NCBI GenBank assembly: GCA_947623455.1
Contig: OX392527.1
Coordinates: 52,124,401-52,188,400 of the forward strand
Direction: 5' to 3'
DNA from: Mimachlamys varia
Taxonomy: Eukaryota > Mollusca > Bivalvia > Pectinida > Pectinidae
DNA length: 64,000 bases
The position numbers and the translations under genes were made by a program. Shown here piece after piece: positions 48,001 through 59,759 of the stretch (the stretch's first letter is position 1; every line of letters starts with the position of its first letter). The notes below the pieces were generated by a model, which saw only the letters and a list, made by a program, of their open reading frames with translations, did no database searches and had not been told where the DNA came from.

Positions 48001-51000
48001 AATAGCAACATAGAATAACGCAATAGTACATTCATGATATCACACAAGAACCGTTTGCTGAATCTGGTCCAGAAATTTTCTCATTTAGATCTCCACATGT
48101 AACATTAAAGCTGCTTAATCTACTGATGTTTATATTGTGACTTAGGAGGTGTTTATAACTGTAAAACTGTTATGCTTGTAAATATAAGTTGGTGACATCT
48201 ATTAAATTATATCACTAGTACACCTCCCAGTCTGTAATTTAACAATTTTGCCGGTTTTGTTTCCACTATCGCCCCTAGACTTCGCGATTTGGGCCCTTGC
48301 TTAGCACCACTGACCAGGCGTGGAAAGAACGAAACAGCTGTATGTATGATGCATTTTGTGACATTATTTGGCTCGACTGTATACTATTTTAAATTACAAA
48401 GACAATATTGTCTTGTGTGTGAAACATTCAAGGTAATACCCTTTCCTATGATTCAGCTATATGTATATCGTAATATTATTTTGAAAAACGTCAAACCCTT
48501 ATTTAATCATACTATCCAGATAGCAAAGAGAAAAGTACATTTGCACCGATTGCAGCAAATGCAAAAACTTCATTGAATAACAATTGGATTCATCAACGTT
48601 ATTGGTGATGAAACCTTTTTGATTTCTGAACTTGCATTCGTCAAGATTTTTCATAGCGTTGTAGCCAATACTCAACGCCCCGAAATGACACAAAAATAAA
48701 TTTGATTACTTTTGCGCTATTTAAAGAAATCTAATTTTTGATTTTGTTTGGCCATTTATAGGTTTTGTCAATCTGCCTCAATCTCACACCAAGAGAAATA
48801 TAATGGTTTTTGTCTCTTGTGGCTACCAGCTTCATCAATTCCCAACAAATATGCAAAATTGCATTTAATTTGAAATTAGTTGGCAATATTCTCTGAGCTG
48901 ATGTTTAAAAATAGTAATCTTCTGAACGGAAACTTTATGCATAGATGAGCACTCTTTTCCTTCTTTCCGATTGTAGAGCGAAGTTCATAGTGTTCAGATT
49001 TAATTCTTAATTCCCTTCTATCGATTTGATTAACAAATCGGATTTCGTCTTCAGTTACGAATTGCTATTATTTGGATAGTATTGGTTACATGTACCTTGT
49101 TTTGTTTACAAAAAGGGGTCAGCAACGCATGATCCCGATAGGGGTGTTAATAAACTAAACAGATCAACGCACAATGGAACTAGATATATCAAATAGACGA
49201 AAAACAGAAAAGACGGAAGAGAAGATGATACATGCATATAGTCGAACACCAAAATATCAAATTAAATGAAACCTGGTCAATGGTTTCTGGAGTCCATAAC
49301 ACTATAACTATTTCAAATACACCTGTCAATAAAATTGAACAATTTCCCCGAATAAAACTATCAACAAAACCGAAATACTATATCGAACACAACTGTTAAT
49401 ATATCATAAAACCACTCTAAGCCGACTTTGGATTATACGTCGAGTAAAACGTCAGTAAGCAATAATGAGAAATCTACGTTTGAAGATCTTACTTTCTTTT
49501 CATTGACCAGAAACGGGAAATGCAGGTTGTTTGTACTCTTCTCTAACGAGTCTGTTCTAGTAGCAATGCTTGTGTAAGAAACGTTTACTTACCGTCTTTA
49601 ATGATGTGTAGCTTTTATCAGATATATTTCAGAAATTCTGTCAGAAAAGTCTGTGTTAATTATAGCTTTAATGACATAACAATAAGATATTCTGTAGAGT
49701 ATTACACTCGATAACAAACAAAACGGAAAGGAAGATGATTATATATATTTTTTTTTTCTATGAATTATTAAGATGAAAGCTTATCTCGACCGGAGCTTGC
49801 AGCTTATCATAAGAGCAATGTGTACAGTGCGATCTTAATCAGTAAAATTTCCAATGAAGTTGAAGATGAGCAAAGATAAACGAGAAAAAAAAAAATCACA
49901 AAATTAACCCAACAACACATATACACCATGCATTGGATGAATTGGAACTTGCTTAGGACCTGCTCTGATATCTGTTCTAGAAACACTCCAGAAATACACA
50001 AAGTAAGTTAATTACTGTAAATTCAATGTTTACACCGTCAAACAATTCGTGAAGAGGATTACATTGCTTAGGAAATATATATACATGTACCTATCAAGCA
50101 TATTCATATCCAGCAAGTATTGCGATTGAGGTCGACATTCCCATCATTAAACATACTCTCACTGAAACTCAAGTTATAAAATATACATGTTTTAAAAAAT
50201 TGAGTTAATACATTGTTAAAATGATAATAATAAAACCAACTAAATTAAGCTAGAACAATGTGTCTTAAACCCGGATATCAGACATAATTACAATCAAACC
50301 ATTATCAAGCCGACTTAGATAAAAGGATTGCAATTTCAAGCGTCTCTTTTCACAGCTAATCTTACAAGGCAATAAAGGAAAGCGAGACAATCTTTACATC
50401 AGAGGTCGAATTTTTTCACTACCAATATCCCAAGTCTTCTCCTTAACCCCCCTTCCCCAAAAGACCCTCCGCTGCGGGTATGTAGTAATTACTGTGTGTC
50501 TGTACGCTCGATTAGGCAACCTTGTGCTTTATCTGTTTACTTGAGCTTGTGGTACCGCCATGTTGTTTCGTGTTATATGTGTTAAAGAATCCTCGAGAAG
50601 TCCGTGTTATTACATTACCGGTATTGCTCCTGTAATCTCAGTATTGAACGAGCACTGCAGGGACCCTGCAAATCGTATCCATCAGAAGATTTAGTTCTTA
50701 AACATCACTGACGTTCGACATACATTCATGTCCGCAGCAGACATACGATGCCTAACATCAAAAACGATTCCAAACACAAGGGAATCACAAAAGACCTCGC
50801 ATGATGATAAAACGCCGAGCGGAAAATTAGGTGTATCTTCTGCATTTCAAAACTACATTTTTTCAGGAAGTTAGTTATGATAATCGTTTTGGGACTGAAG
50901 CTTTTGTCATTGCTTCCTGTCATTACAACCTCCGATTGGCAGTTTATCGAGGTTATCAGTCTTTGATGTTGTAATAGGTCCAACTACAAGTGGTGATTGA

Positions 51001-51329
51001 GGACGTAATACAACGCAATGTTATGGCTAAAGAAGAGAGTGTTTATTATTGTTACATCCATAAAAATGTAATGTGTCCGTAAACGATATTTGACCTTGGT
51101 CATGGAGACGATTTATATCCAAGCAATTCCGACCTTTATAGCGGACAAATAACACAACCTTAGATACATAGAAAAAATACACTAAAAGACGGAGAATATG
51201 TTTCCGCCGATTGCTTTCTTATTAGTTAACTGTTTCCCTTTACTTCAGCAGCTGCGGTAAATGAAAAAAAATGTCCGAGTTTGGTGTGGAAGAAAATCGA
51301 AGTATCAAGGGTGCAGCGGAGACTGGGTC
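45076..51329. other. long gene-free stretch
   Basis: More than 6 kb with no supported gene. Frames of 84-95 codons (47010-47289 on both strands, 48289-48576 plus) have no recognisable motif. A T11 run follows a TA repeat at about 49740-49758. Confidence 0.55.
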
Positions 51330-51505
51330 GGTTAATTTCTCGGCAATATCTGTTGTGTGCTTAATTATCCGTCTATAGTTCGGAAGGACCCGGGTTTGAA
51401 CCCCGGTCTGGCCGTGCAGTGTTCCCGGAGACTTTCCAACGTAACCCTCGCACCTCCGACCGTACAATAGCAGTCTAGGGATGACAGACGGGCAGTTGGC
51501 TTACC
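51330..51505 (+). mobile_element. tRNA-derived SINE, plus strand
   Basis: The head carries TATAGTTCGGAAGGACCC and the T arm CCGGGTTTGAACCCCGG (B box GGTTTGAACCC), then GTCTGGCC. The body continues GTGTTCCCGGAGACTTTCC, AACGTAACCCTCGCACC and TCTAGGGATGACAGACGGG. The head matches the tRNA-like segment at 21667-21770. The minus-strand frame 51240-51467 covers it and is not a gene. Confidence 0.72.
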
Positions 51506-51825
51506 AACTCAGCTACTGCAGCAGCGGTTAGCATTGAAATGTCTAACATCTGATGACATGTTTCCATAAAATATAAATATGAAATAACATGTCAATATTT
51601 CTTTATATGTTTTGTTTTCCAGGACACATTTGTTTCTCAAAACCCCTAATACATGCTGATGCAAAGACCACGAATTCACCATATCTATCATAAGACTGAT
51701 ATAAATGCTATAAAATACCCAATAATTAATAAAAAAAATAAGCACACGCATTTCAATTAACAAAAACAAAACAAAAAAACATACTCCATTAAAACATTGA
51801 AAATACATCCAATATAGATAACATA

Positions 51826-52039
51826 ACACATACATGTGGAACCTTTTAAATTTAGTAATAGATACAGTATGACGAACAAAAGTGAATTAAACTGCATCAT
51901 ACACCTGTTTCGTAGGACAGCGAGGACTCTTCAGCAATATTCGGGGCCAAAAGGCGGGAATCGATATTTTTTAAACTTATGTAGATACCGAAGGATCAGG
52001 AGCGTAAAACCCGTTATGAATTTAGAATAAAAATTATCA
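51826..52039 (+). repeat. dispersed repeat pair, copy B
   Basis: Partner of 24111-24312 in the same orientation, sharing CCTTTTAAATTTAGTAATA, ACTGCATCATACA, GAGGACTCTTCAGCAAT and GGGCCAAAAGGCGGGAATCG. The frame 51836-52030 runs exactly along it and so reflects the repeat. Confidence 0.8.
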
Positions 52040-52425
52040 AGAACAGTATACATCTAAAACGTAGCCCGTACACAGCTAAAATATTTCCATTTGATGGTAG
52101 CTGACTCTTAATAATACAAATTGCATAAGTTTTCCCTTGACAAATGAACATCTTGTCGGTAAGGAACATTTTTTTACGGGAAAAGTTAACGGTAAGTCGG
52201 TATAGGTTTGTTTGTCGAGAGAAAACAAGAAACACAATTATTCAGTTTGTTCTCTGTGTCTAAACAGCTTATACTCTGTATATATGGTTATAAAAATGCC
52301 GTATATAACTAAGCATCATACTACGTCTTCATTTAACGAAGAACAAGATATACGGTAACTAATCTTTGGGGATTAACGATTCGTGCGCGAGTTTTGGCAC
52401 CAGTCCTGACACCTTTCGTCAGATC
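52040..52425. other. gene-free stretch
   Basis: A+T-rich DNA between the repeat pair copy and the 119-bp duplication. Only a short minus-strand frame (52014-52235) is present and nothing is recognised. Confidence 0.5.
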
Positions 52426-52660
52426 CGAGAAAGTGTCTAAGACATCAGTGATATAGAACCATTGAGTACGATTAAATGTTGCATGTTAAAACATGTGTCA
52501 AATCCTGGCGCCGTCCTTAAAATGAAGCGCTGATATAAGTCAACCGAAAAGGTGCCTTAGTTGTCAGTGAATAAGAACCATTGAGTGTGATTAAATGTTG
52601 CATGTTAAAGAATTTGTCAATTTTTGGCGCCGCTTAAAACTAAAGCGCTAATATACCGAT
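52426..52660. repeat. 119-bp tandem duplication
   Basis: AGAACCATTGAGT, then GATTAAATGTTGCATGTTAA, then CTGGCGCCG/TTGGCGCCG, then AAGCGCT, occurs twice with a 119-base offset (ACCATTGAG at 52458 and 52577). A weaker partial third copy may precede it near 52390. Confidence 0.8.
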
Positions 52661-53954
52661 AACGTTTCTGGTCTATTTGCAGGATTAATCTACATGTAGC
52701 ATACTGCAGAGAACATAATCAACCATGTTACAGAGATTCAAAACGATTAAAAACCAGTGCTGTATAACAGAAGCCGTAAATGTGTTCGTGATTTTGAACG
52801 ATCAAATATTTATCTTGGCTTTGTATTTGAAGCAAAACAAAATATAATACAAGATCTTGAAACAATAGCCTAAGGACGGATTAAAGTGGGATTTAGAAAA
52901 AAGCAAATATTCGACATCAACAAAACAGAACAATTTGCCGTCTCTTGATAGAAAGGTAAAACGACCCATTTGAAAAGCGATGGTACTGTAGTTGCCTGAT
53001 CTATAGCATTGCTAATGGTTTTGCATCGGAGACGAGTATTGTGCTATTGTAAATCATTGGCTTACCAAAGCAAGAGCACATAGAGATTGAGTATTCCATA
53101 CTTAAAGCTGAGAACTATGTAAATAGCTCAATACTGAAACAATGGAATCAAACAAATATTGATTTATCATTTTATAAAGGTAACATGAAAGATCGATGGC
53201 AATGTCCGCACACATGAGGGCGTTTGTGTGTGCTGATATTTGTTGCTGATGTAAGATGCCATATTTCAGCTGCTTACATTCAATATCACAGAAGTTAGCA
53301 TTATTAAAAACAAAATTAATATATATCAAAATGTAATATATGAAATTTATTAAACGAGTTCAGTGATTTAATTTGTAACGAACACGAACTTTAAGGCGAG
53401 TTAAATATTATATGATTTAACGAGTTTGATAAAATCCAGATTATTTGACACTCATGTAAGATTTTATTTATCACCTATTCTATATTTATAAGAAGATATA
53501 TAAAAAAATCAAATTCATTTCTTTATAATATATATATAAAGAATTTCTACCTTGACTGTACGAGTTGCACTGCAGAAACTCTTATATGACGTCATAAATA
53601 CGTCATTTTCTAATGAAACAATGGTGTAATTATACCCGTAATATTTATTTACATGGCCGCATGACATGACTGAAAGTGTCAATTACGTGATAAATTGTAA
53701 TATGAGATATTTAGATTAGGAGGATAGTCAAAAGTGTGATTAAAAGCGTCTTGTTATATTAGAAAATAATATTAGAAACCCGAATTCCAGCAATGAAACA
53801 TTGGGGAATTATAAAAATAGTCAATACCACCCGTATGCAATAAACCGCCGTCTCTAAGATAGCATGAGTGTAGTGTATGAAGGCAACGCGCAATGATATG
53901 TCACGAAGGCGTTATTCAATAAAGTGTCAATACTAGTTACATGTAATATACAAT
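52661..53954. other. gene-free stretch
   Basis: Includes an A+T palindrome CTTTATAATATATATATAAAG at about 53521-53541 and a TGACGTCATAAATACGTCAT segment at about 53587-53606. No gene is supported. Confidence 0.5.
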
Positions 53955-54145
53955 TGGCGTGTGTTGTCGATGAAGCAGAAGACGCTTACTCTTCCGGAAC
54001 ATCTTATCTTATTTTCTTGTGCTTTTACGAGGGTCTCCGTGTACATTTTTCCTTTGTTCCTATTTTGCCACTAGTTTAATCGATTTTGAGTTCTGATTAT
54101 GGTTTTGTTGACGCTTTGGTATTCTCTGATTTTTTTTTTCTTAAA
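53955..54145 (+). repeat. dispersed repeat family D, copy 8
   Basis: Right half only: GGCGTGTGTTGTCGATGAAG, CAGAAGACGCTTACTCTTCC, GTTTAATCGATTTTGAG and GACGCTTTGGTATTCTCTG, ending in a T10 run. It is truncated at its left side just before the GTCGATGAAGC motif, like copy 11. Confidence 0.88.
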
Positions 54146-54510
54146 ATAACATATAACTTTGGAATATATTAATATATTTCCGTGTGTTTGAAATCTCAAA
54201 TGAGGCATGCAATATCCTATATTACGAAGTCACATGGCTTCAACTACGGGCGCGAAATTAATTCGGAAGTAATTACAGGTTAATGACTAAAACCTTATAA
54301 TTCCGTTGATGTGGATAAATGTGATGTGTTTCACAGTGGAAAATTGTGTAACCCATATATATGTTTCTTATGGGCAGAACAACATAGAAATTATTATAAA
54401 ACTATTCCTAAAGATAGAAATATTATAAAATTGACTTTAGCAAGTAATAAATAATGATGTGAATTGTGACCAGGATGTCAAAAAAACAAAATTTAATTCT
54501 ACACTAGATC
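54146..54510. other. gene-free stretch
   Basis: A+T-rich DNA between D copy 8 and the 30-bp array. No gene or repeat is supported. Confidence 0.5.
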
Positions 54511-54740
54511 CAAATGTTCGATCAATTACGACACGAAATCCAAACGTCCAATCAAATACGACATGACACTCAAACATCCAATCAAACAAGAAACGGGATT
54601 CTAACGTCCTATCAAACAAGACACGAGATTATGACGTACAATCAAATACGACACGAAATGCAAACGTCCAATTAAATACGGCACGAGATTCAAACGTCCA
54701 ATTGAATACGATACGAGATTAAAACCTCAGATCAAACGCA
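54511..54740. repeat. 30-bp tandem array, 7 units plus a partial one
   Basis: Units of exactly 30 bases start at 54511, 54541, 54571, 54601, 54631, 54661 and 54691, with a decaying unit at 54721. The consensus contains CAAACGTCCAATCAAATACG then ACACGAGATT. The length is a multiple of three, so the minus strand is open over the array (54437-54619) as a 10-residue repeat. I regard it as a minisatellite. Confidence 0.93.
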
Positions 54741-55270
54741 TTTGCCCAACATTTTCTGGTCTTATTACTCTTGCTATTCTGTTCAGTTAAATTGAGGAAT
54801 GCTTTTATAGGAAATACAATTCGTTGATAATATTTTGACAAGTGCTTTTAATATTCAAGATCTATCTATCCTAAGTTTCTTATACGGATTCAACTTCACA
54901 TGTGGTGCTGCTCATTTGCCACAACGAATACAAACGGAACACATAACTTGAAAGACTTTTTACGGAAAACGAAATTGAAAAATAAAGAAAATGCATGGCT
55001 TTCAAAGATGTTGTAAACAGTTTGTCTTTTTGGCGCTTGTGACTTTCCCCAAGCATTTATCATACATAAGAATGGCCAGCAACTATCACCGCTCATGAAA
55101 TTACCTCTGCTCTTTCCAGAACTGAGAATTTTGTCAGTGACAAGCCTTATATATATTGAGATAACTGAAAAATGTATTGTTCAAGTTTAATAAAGATATT
55201 TTTTTTATTTCGAAATTGGTATCTCCAAAAACAAATACTTTCATCAGGATGCAATACTGTTCCTATCGTT
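54741..55270. other. region upstream of the orphan frame
   Basis: A+T-rich DNA. A possible acceptor TACTTTCATCAG ends at about 55249, ahead of the ATG at 55271. It is weak and of uncertain meaning. Confidence 0.35.
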
Positions 55271-55678
55271 ATGGCTACAATTGACGCCAGAAAAACACCG
55301 GACGGACAACTTTGGAAAAGATTGACAATCTTAAAAGTATCCATTTCTTATCTTTATGATCTGGTAGATAATAATCAGCAGAAACACAGATTTAGAAATG
55401 GCGCCAATCCTCCTTCAAACGTTGTACATATACGCGCAGAAAAGTACAAAGTAATTCTATTAACGGCTGCCCGCGATACGCTACGACCGATATATGCTCG
55501 TAAAGATGACATTTTTATTCGGAATTACATGCACAACCTGATTGCCTGTTTGACGGAGTGGAGGGCACATCACACCGGAAGTGCTTGCCTCTATCTGGTT
55601 ACAAACGCAAATTCCGTTACTTCAACGCTGAAACAATTGATAATATATCTAAATATAGAAAACAATATGGGACTGTAA
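55271..55678 (+). CDS. orphan open reading frame, 135 residues, unknown
   Basis: The frame is open from 55172 (168 residues), but the internal ATG at 55271 has the better start context (G at -3, G at +4) and gives a 135-residue product beginning MATIDARKTPDG. I recognise no domain. There is no signal peptide, no clear membrane segment, and only two cysteines. The sequence is mixed in character (basic stretches such as RAEKYK and RKDD, WRAHH near residue 100) rather than low-complexity. No repeat copy elsewhere in the window explains it, unlike most long frames here. It could be a small lineage-specific gene, an exon of a larger gene, or chance. Confidence 0.25.
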   Translation: MATIDARKTPDGQLWKRLTILKVSISYLYDLVDNNQQKHRFRNGANPPSNVVHIRAEKYKVILLTAARDTLRPIYARKDDIFIRNYMHNLIACLTEWRAHHTGSACLYLVTNANSVTSTLKQLIIYLNIENNMGL

Positions 55679-56309
55679 ATAGGTTAGTTTGAAGTAACAA
55701 TATTACGTAAGATTGTATTGCAGTGGTTGTCGTTAGATCTAACGCAAGCGGTGGTTAGGTGATAGATAATTTGTGTACAAACTGATTTAATGAGAGATAT
55801 GTTACGTAGGGCTATACGTTTACGAGGGTACCGTCAAAGGGACACGTATACTAAGAGACGCGTTAGGCTGTAGAATCTCTGCTAAACAACAGCCGTCGAA
55901 TACACCACCAATGTAATGCAATTTGAAACTGTTTGATTAAATATAGCAGCGTCATTGAGTACTGATTTACAAAGCTCTTTTCAGAGGTTGCAGTACCCAT
56001 CTCATACAGGGCACTGCAAAGCAACAATCGCTGCGTGGTACAAGAGACCCATGGGCCTTAGTGGTCACCTGGTAATGGAAACCTATTATTAAAAATAATA
56101 ATGATATTTTAGCAATTAAGGTTATTACAATCCGAAATCACTGTTCAATCCAAATCCTCCACGTCCACCTGTATGTCTCAAAGGCGCCAATAGAACGTAA
56201 AATCTGTTTTTAAGATGGCGGCCATCCCATTTGCGTTTTGAAAACAAGTTTAGAATTATTGCTGTCAATAAACATGGTTGCGGTTTCATCCAGCAACTAT
56301 CGTGTGTAA
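55679..56309. other. gene-free stretch
   Basis: No supported gene. A GC-richer segment at about 55980-56080 containing GACCCATGGGCCTTAGTGG may be an old dispersed repeat, but it has no second copy here. Confidence 0.4.
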
Positions 56310-56585
56310 ATCATCAGATGATATCAAAGCATTAACAAAAAAATTAATCCCAACTATACATTGATTTAACTAGGGATAAAACATGAACAAAGGGAACATT
56401 TACATGGAGACCCTTGTAAAAGTACAAGAAAATAAGACCAGGTGTTCCGGAAGATTGATCGTCTTCTGCTTCATAGACGACGACCCCCCCCCCCCCCCCC
56501 TTGCAAATCTAGGTCAGATCCAAGTAAATGGCATGTATGTTTTTTCCTACATGCAGGGATACGTTATTTGGATATTGATTTATAA
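56310..56585 (-). repeat. dispersed repeat family D, copy 9, with a C17 run
   Basis: Reverse-orientation D: AAAGCATTAACAAAAAAATT, AACATGAACAAAGGGAAC, TTTACATGGAGACCCTTG, AATAAGACCAGGTGTTCCGG and CTTCTGCTTCATAGACGACG. A C17 run (56484-56500) then replaces the usual ACACC block, and TTGCAAATCTAGGTC follows. The plus-strand frame here shares its start with the copy 7 frame (MNKGNI against MNKGKI) and keeps CSGRLIVFCFIDD. Confidence 0.87.
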
Positions 56586-59094
56586 TTGAGAATTCATGTT
56601 AAGGTTTCTATGTGTAGTCTTATTTGTATCTGGATGATATATGCAAAATTCTAGGAGATTACGACTAGAGGAATTAAAAAATCAATCATGCAAGTTTAAT
56701 TCGTAAATAAAATACATGTTCATTTCTTTTCTGATAAAGAAAATGGTTGGATCGTATACATTTTTTCTGTTATAGACTATTTATAGACGGTTTGAGTTCC
56801 ATAAATATCTGTATAAAAAAAAGTTCGATGAAAAAACTACTTAATCTTAATGCTTCAGGCCTTTGCGTACACATTTGAATATGCTGGCAAAAGATGAACA
56901 ATATTTTCGATGCACATGATGTGTAAACGTTTTTGATATGCATACAAATACATTTCAATCGTTTTCTAGAAGGATTTGACATTATGGCGAACCTGTGAGG
57001 GCAATGCTTCACAATTGAGTTTTCGATTTTCAGACCTAATCAAAATCATAATATTCAGAAGTTAAATACGTTTCAAAAAACTTACCAAACGTATGTGTCA
57101 TCAAACGCCCGTCCACCACTGTAGTTAATTCAGCAAATTCATAATCACATAAAAACACTAATTAATTAAGCGCAATTGTAGATTTAACTCTGCGCAAGCA
57201 CAAACGTTAATTTCTTTGGTAGATTATACTACTCGGCGAGCAAACATACCTTTAAATACACATATTTGTCACACATGCTTTAACAAACTGCAAGCATCTA
57301 TATACGTTCCATCAAATATATATGTATCTAGTCCTTCACAATTCTTCTGCGTTGCAAGTATAGTTACTTATCAAAGAAACTGATATGGCACAATCTGTAC
57401 CTTTGCAGCATATAGCAATATAACTCGTCCAATAGAATCCTAGTTCTGCGCGATCCTGCTTGCGCTTGACAACGAAATCGCCGTATGGCGCTACAGTACT
57501 ACTGGACGTCGTCGGTCTCTCGTTACAACAGAGGTGGCGACAATCACTTATCACAATCGATAATGACATTACCTTTATTGTCAGTATGGCGTCCTGATTG
57601 CCCCTTTCACAACACTTTCAGCAAGTCCGTTTTTTTTAAACAGTATGGTACTTTCGTAGAAGTGTATTTATAAATATATGTATATAAATATACTGCGACA
57701 AGCTGTACATGTGTCAATTTATTGATTTTTACACGTTTTTATTACCGTAGTTGATGACGATCAACCTCAGCCACAGCAGCATGACTGACATACCAGGACA
57801 GTGTGCTTCCATAATATACACTCGTCAATGACAATAAAATAACACTTGTCAACATCAATGCAAACTCACAAAAAATACCATTAACCCTTCAAAGTGTATT
57901 GGCTTAATGGAATATTAAGTGGAAAAAAAAACACAAAACAAAACCATAACTAACCGGACTTTAAAACAGCTCCCATCTCTGTTGTATAAATAAACTATGT
58001 GTATATATTGTACAGAAATTATTAATTAAGCTTTATCACTTTACAATAATCTTTTTAATTTGGCCCAAATAGAGGCACGGAGGGGGAAAAGGGAGTTTCC
58101 ACAGAAACAATTTACGTCGTTATGCAGGTGATTAGTACCATTTTACATCTAGAGAAGAAGCGCTAGCTACCTCAACACCTTACAAACGGCTATGGTATTT
58201 CCAGCCAACGTTTTTTTTAAATATTTATTTAATATGAATAATAATGACTAGTATACTCGCTGAACTGCGCCACAATAAGATATCAGAATATATGATAAGA
58301 ATGGTAAACGTCGTTTTGTACAATATTTTGATTCAATGACACATGAGTTTAATACATGTGCGTGTTTAAAGTTATATAATGTTTAATAGAAAAAAATAAC
58401 CATACTTTGATGTATAAACACTGTTTTAACGTTGATGAATATTTCATCTAAAATCTTGACTAGAATTATTTAAAAAGGAAAACCTACCAAAAGACCAGAG
58501 TACCTAAGATAACAACCACTGATAACAGCAAGCTTCCGTGGTCCCGTAATCGATTATTTGCATCTTTTATGCTTTTTGGTTTTTCAAGCGAAGAAATATT
58601 TGCTATTTGTGTACCATTTTGTTCGCTTACTTAATTTGTTTCCCTCTACCTATTTACATGGATATTGTTAATTCTGCATACAGTAGATTGTTGTCGTGTG
58701 ATAACAAGTAGGATAATAGATAAACACGTACTAACAACGGTTCCGTGTCTTTGGTAAACCAATGGAATTTATGAAATGCTTCAACTGCTTCCGTAACCGG
58801 AACATGAACAAACAGGAAAAAAGTAATAACGTAATAATAGACAAAATGGAATTTTATCCTGAACCTATTCATCGATTTGTAACTTCAATGTATGTATAAA
58901 GAAAAAAAGAACTAAAATCAGAGAGAAGATCTTGTTACTGCCACACGGCCCCAAAACAATATGGTATTTAATACAATGCTAAATATTCTTTTGCTGTGTA
59001 TGGGCATTGCATATTTCCAGGAGGAAAGGAGGATTACATCAGTTATGAGGTAAATATTTATGAAGCATAATCTTCACCGAATCGAAAGTATTAG
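56586..59094. other. gene-free stretch
   Basis: No supported gene. Overlapping frames on opposite strands at 57336-57673 show no family signature. Confidence 0.5.
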
Positions 59095-59295
59095 GTTTGG
59101 TTTATGGCTCATTTTGTCTTACGTCCTATTAACAGCCAAGGTCTTTTAAGGAAGTGTCACGATTGGAGGTGGTACCTGTACGGTCAGTACCTGGCAACAG
59201 CTCCACGTTGGATTCGAACTCGCAACCCAGAGGTGGAGGGCTAGTGGAAGTATGTTGAAACACCTTAACCACTCGGCCAATGCGGCCCCACCTGA
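59095..59295 (-). mobile_element. tRNA-derived SINE, minus strand
   Basis: On the minus strand: GGGGCCGCATTGGCCGAGTG head, CTCTGGGTTGCGAGTTCG with the B box, CCAGGTACTGACCGTACAG, and the tail CTTGGCTGTTAATAGGACGT. It is the same family as 39481-39695, with a shortened body (the GGTTTTTC segment is missing). The minus-strand frame 59146-59328 lies along it and is not a gene. Confidence 0.88.
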
Positions 59296-59759
59296 AATTT
59301 TAGTGAAACAAATGTTGTTTGATCGCAAAGTAAGGTCGAACGCGAGTTAATTGCCAAAAGAAAGAGAACAGTGTTGCAATTTGCAGGGACCCTCGTGACG
59401 TAAGAGTTAAAATAAAAGAGTGAGTATTACCTTTTTTACAAGCAGAAACCAGGGACGTAGATCGTATATATACGATATGCATTCACATATAACTAGATAA
59501 CATGGAGATAGGAACCATCTCTAAGGGTCCGGCCGTTGCAATATTACGTCAATATGGAAAGAATATATCGGATTCAAATGGAATCGAAGCAAGGGTAAAT
59601 TCGCATAGCCAAATAAAAGAAAATAGCAGGTAAAAGTGAAGACCTAAACAATAACAAAATGTAGTAAAATGTTAATTACATGCTAAGCTTAAGCAGAACG
59701 CTGACACTTCTGAAAGGGTCCAAACCATGATATATGACCCTAATAGCTTAGCAGTTAAT
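59296..59759. other. gene-free stretch
   Basis: Ordinary A+T-rich DNA between the SINE and the following degenerate repeats. Only a 60-residue minus-strand frame (59300-59482) is present. Confidence 0.5.

Noticed and set aside
55980..56080. Segment containing GACCCATGGGCCTTAGTGG that recalls dispersed repeats of bivalves
   Set aside because: There is only one copy in the window and no structural feature, so it cannot be supported from this sequence.
59146..59328. 60-residue minus-strand frame
   Set aside because: It lies along the SINE at 59095-59295 and resembles the frame over the SINE at 39481.
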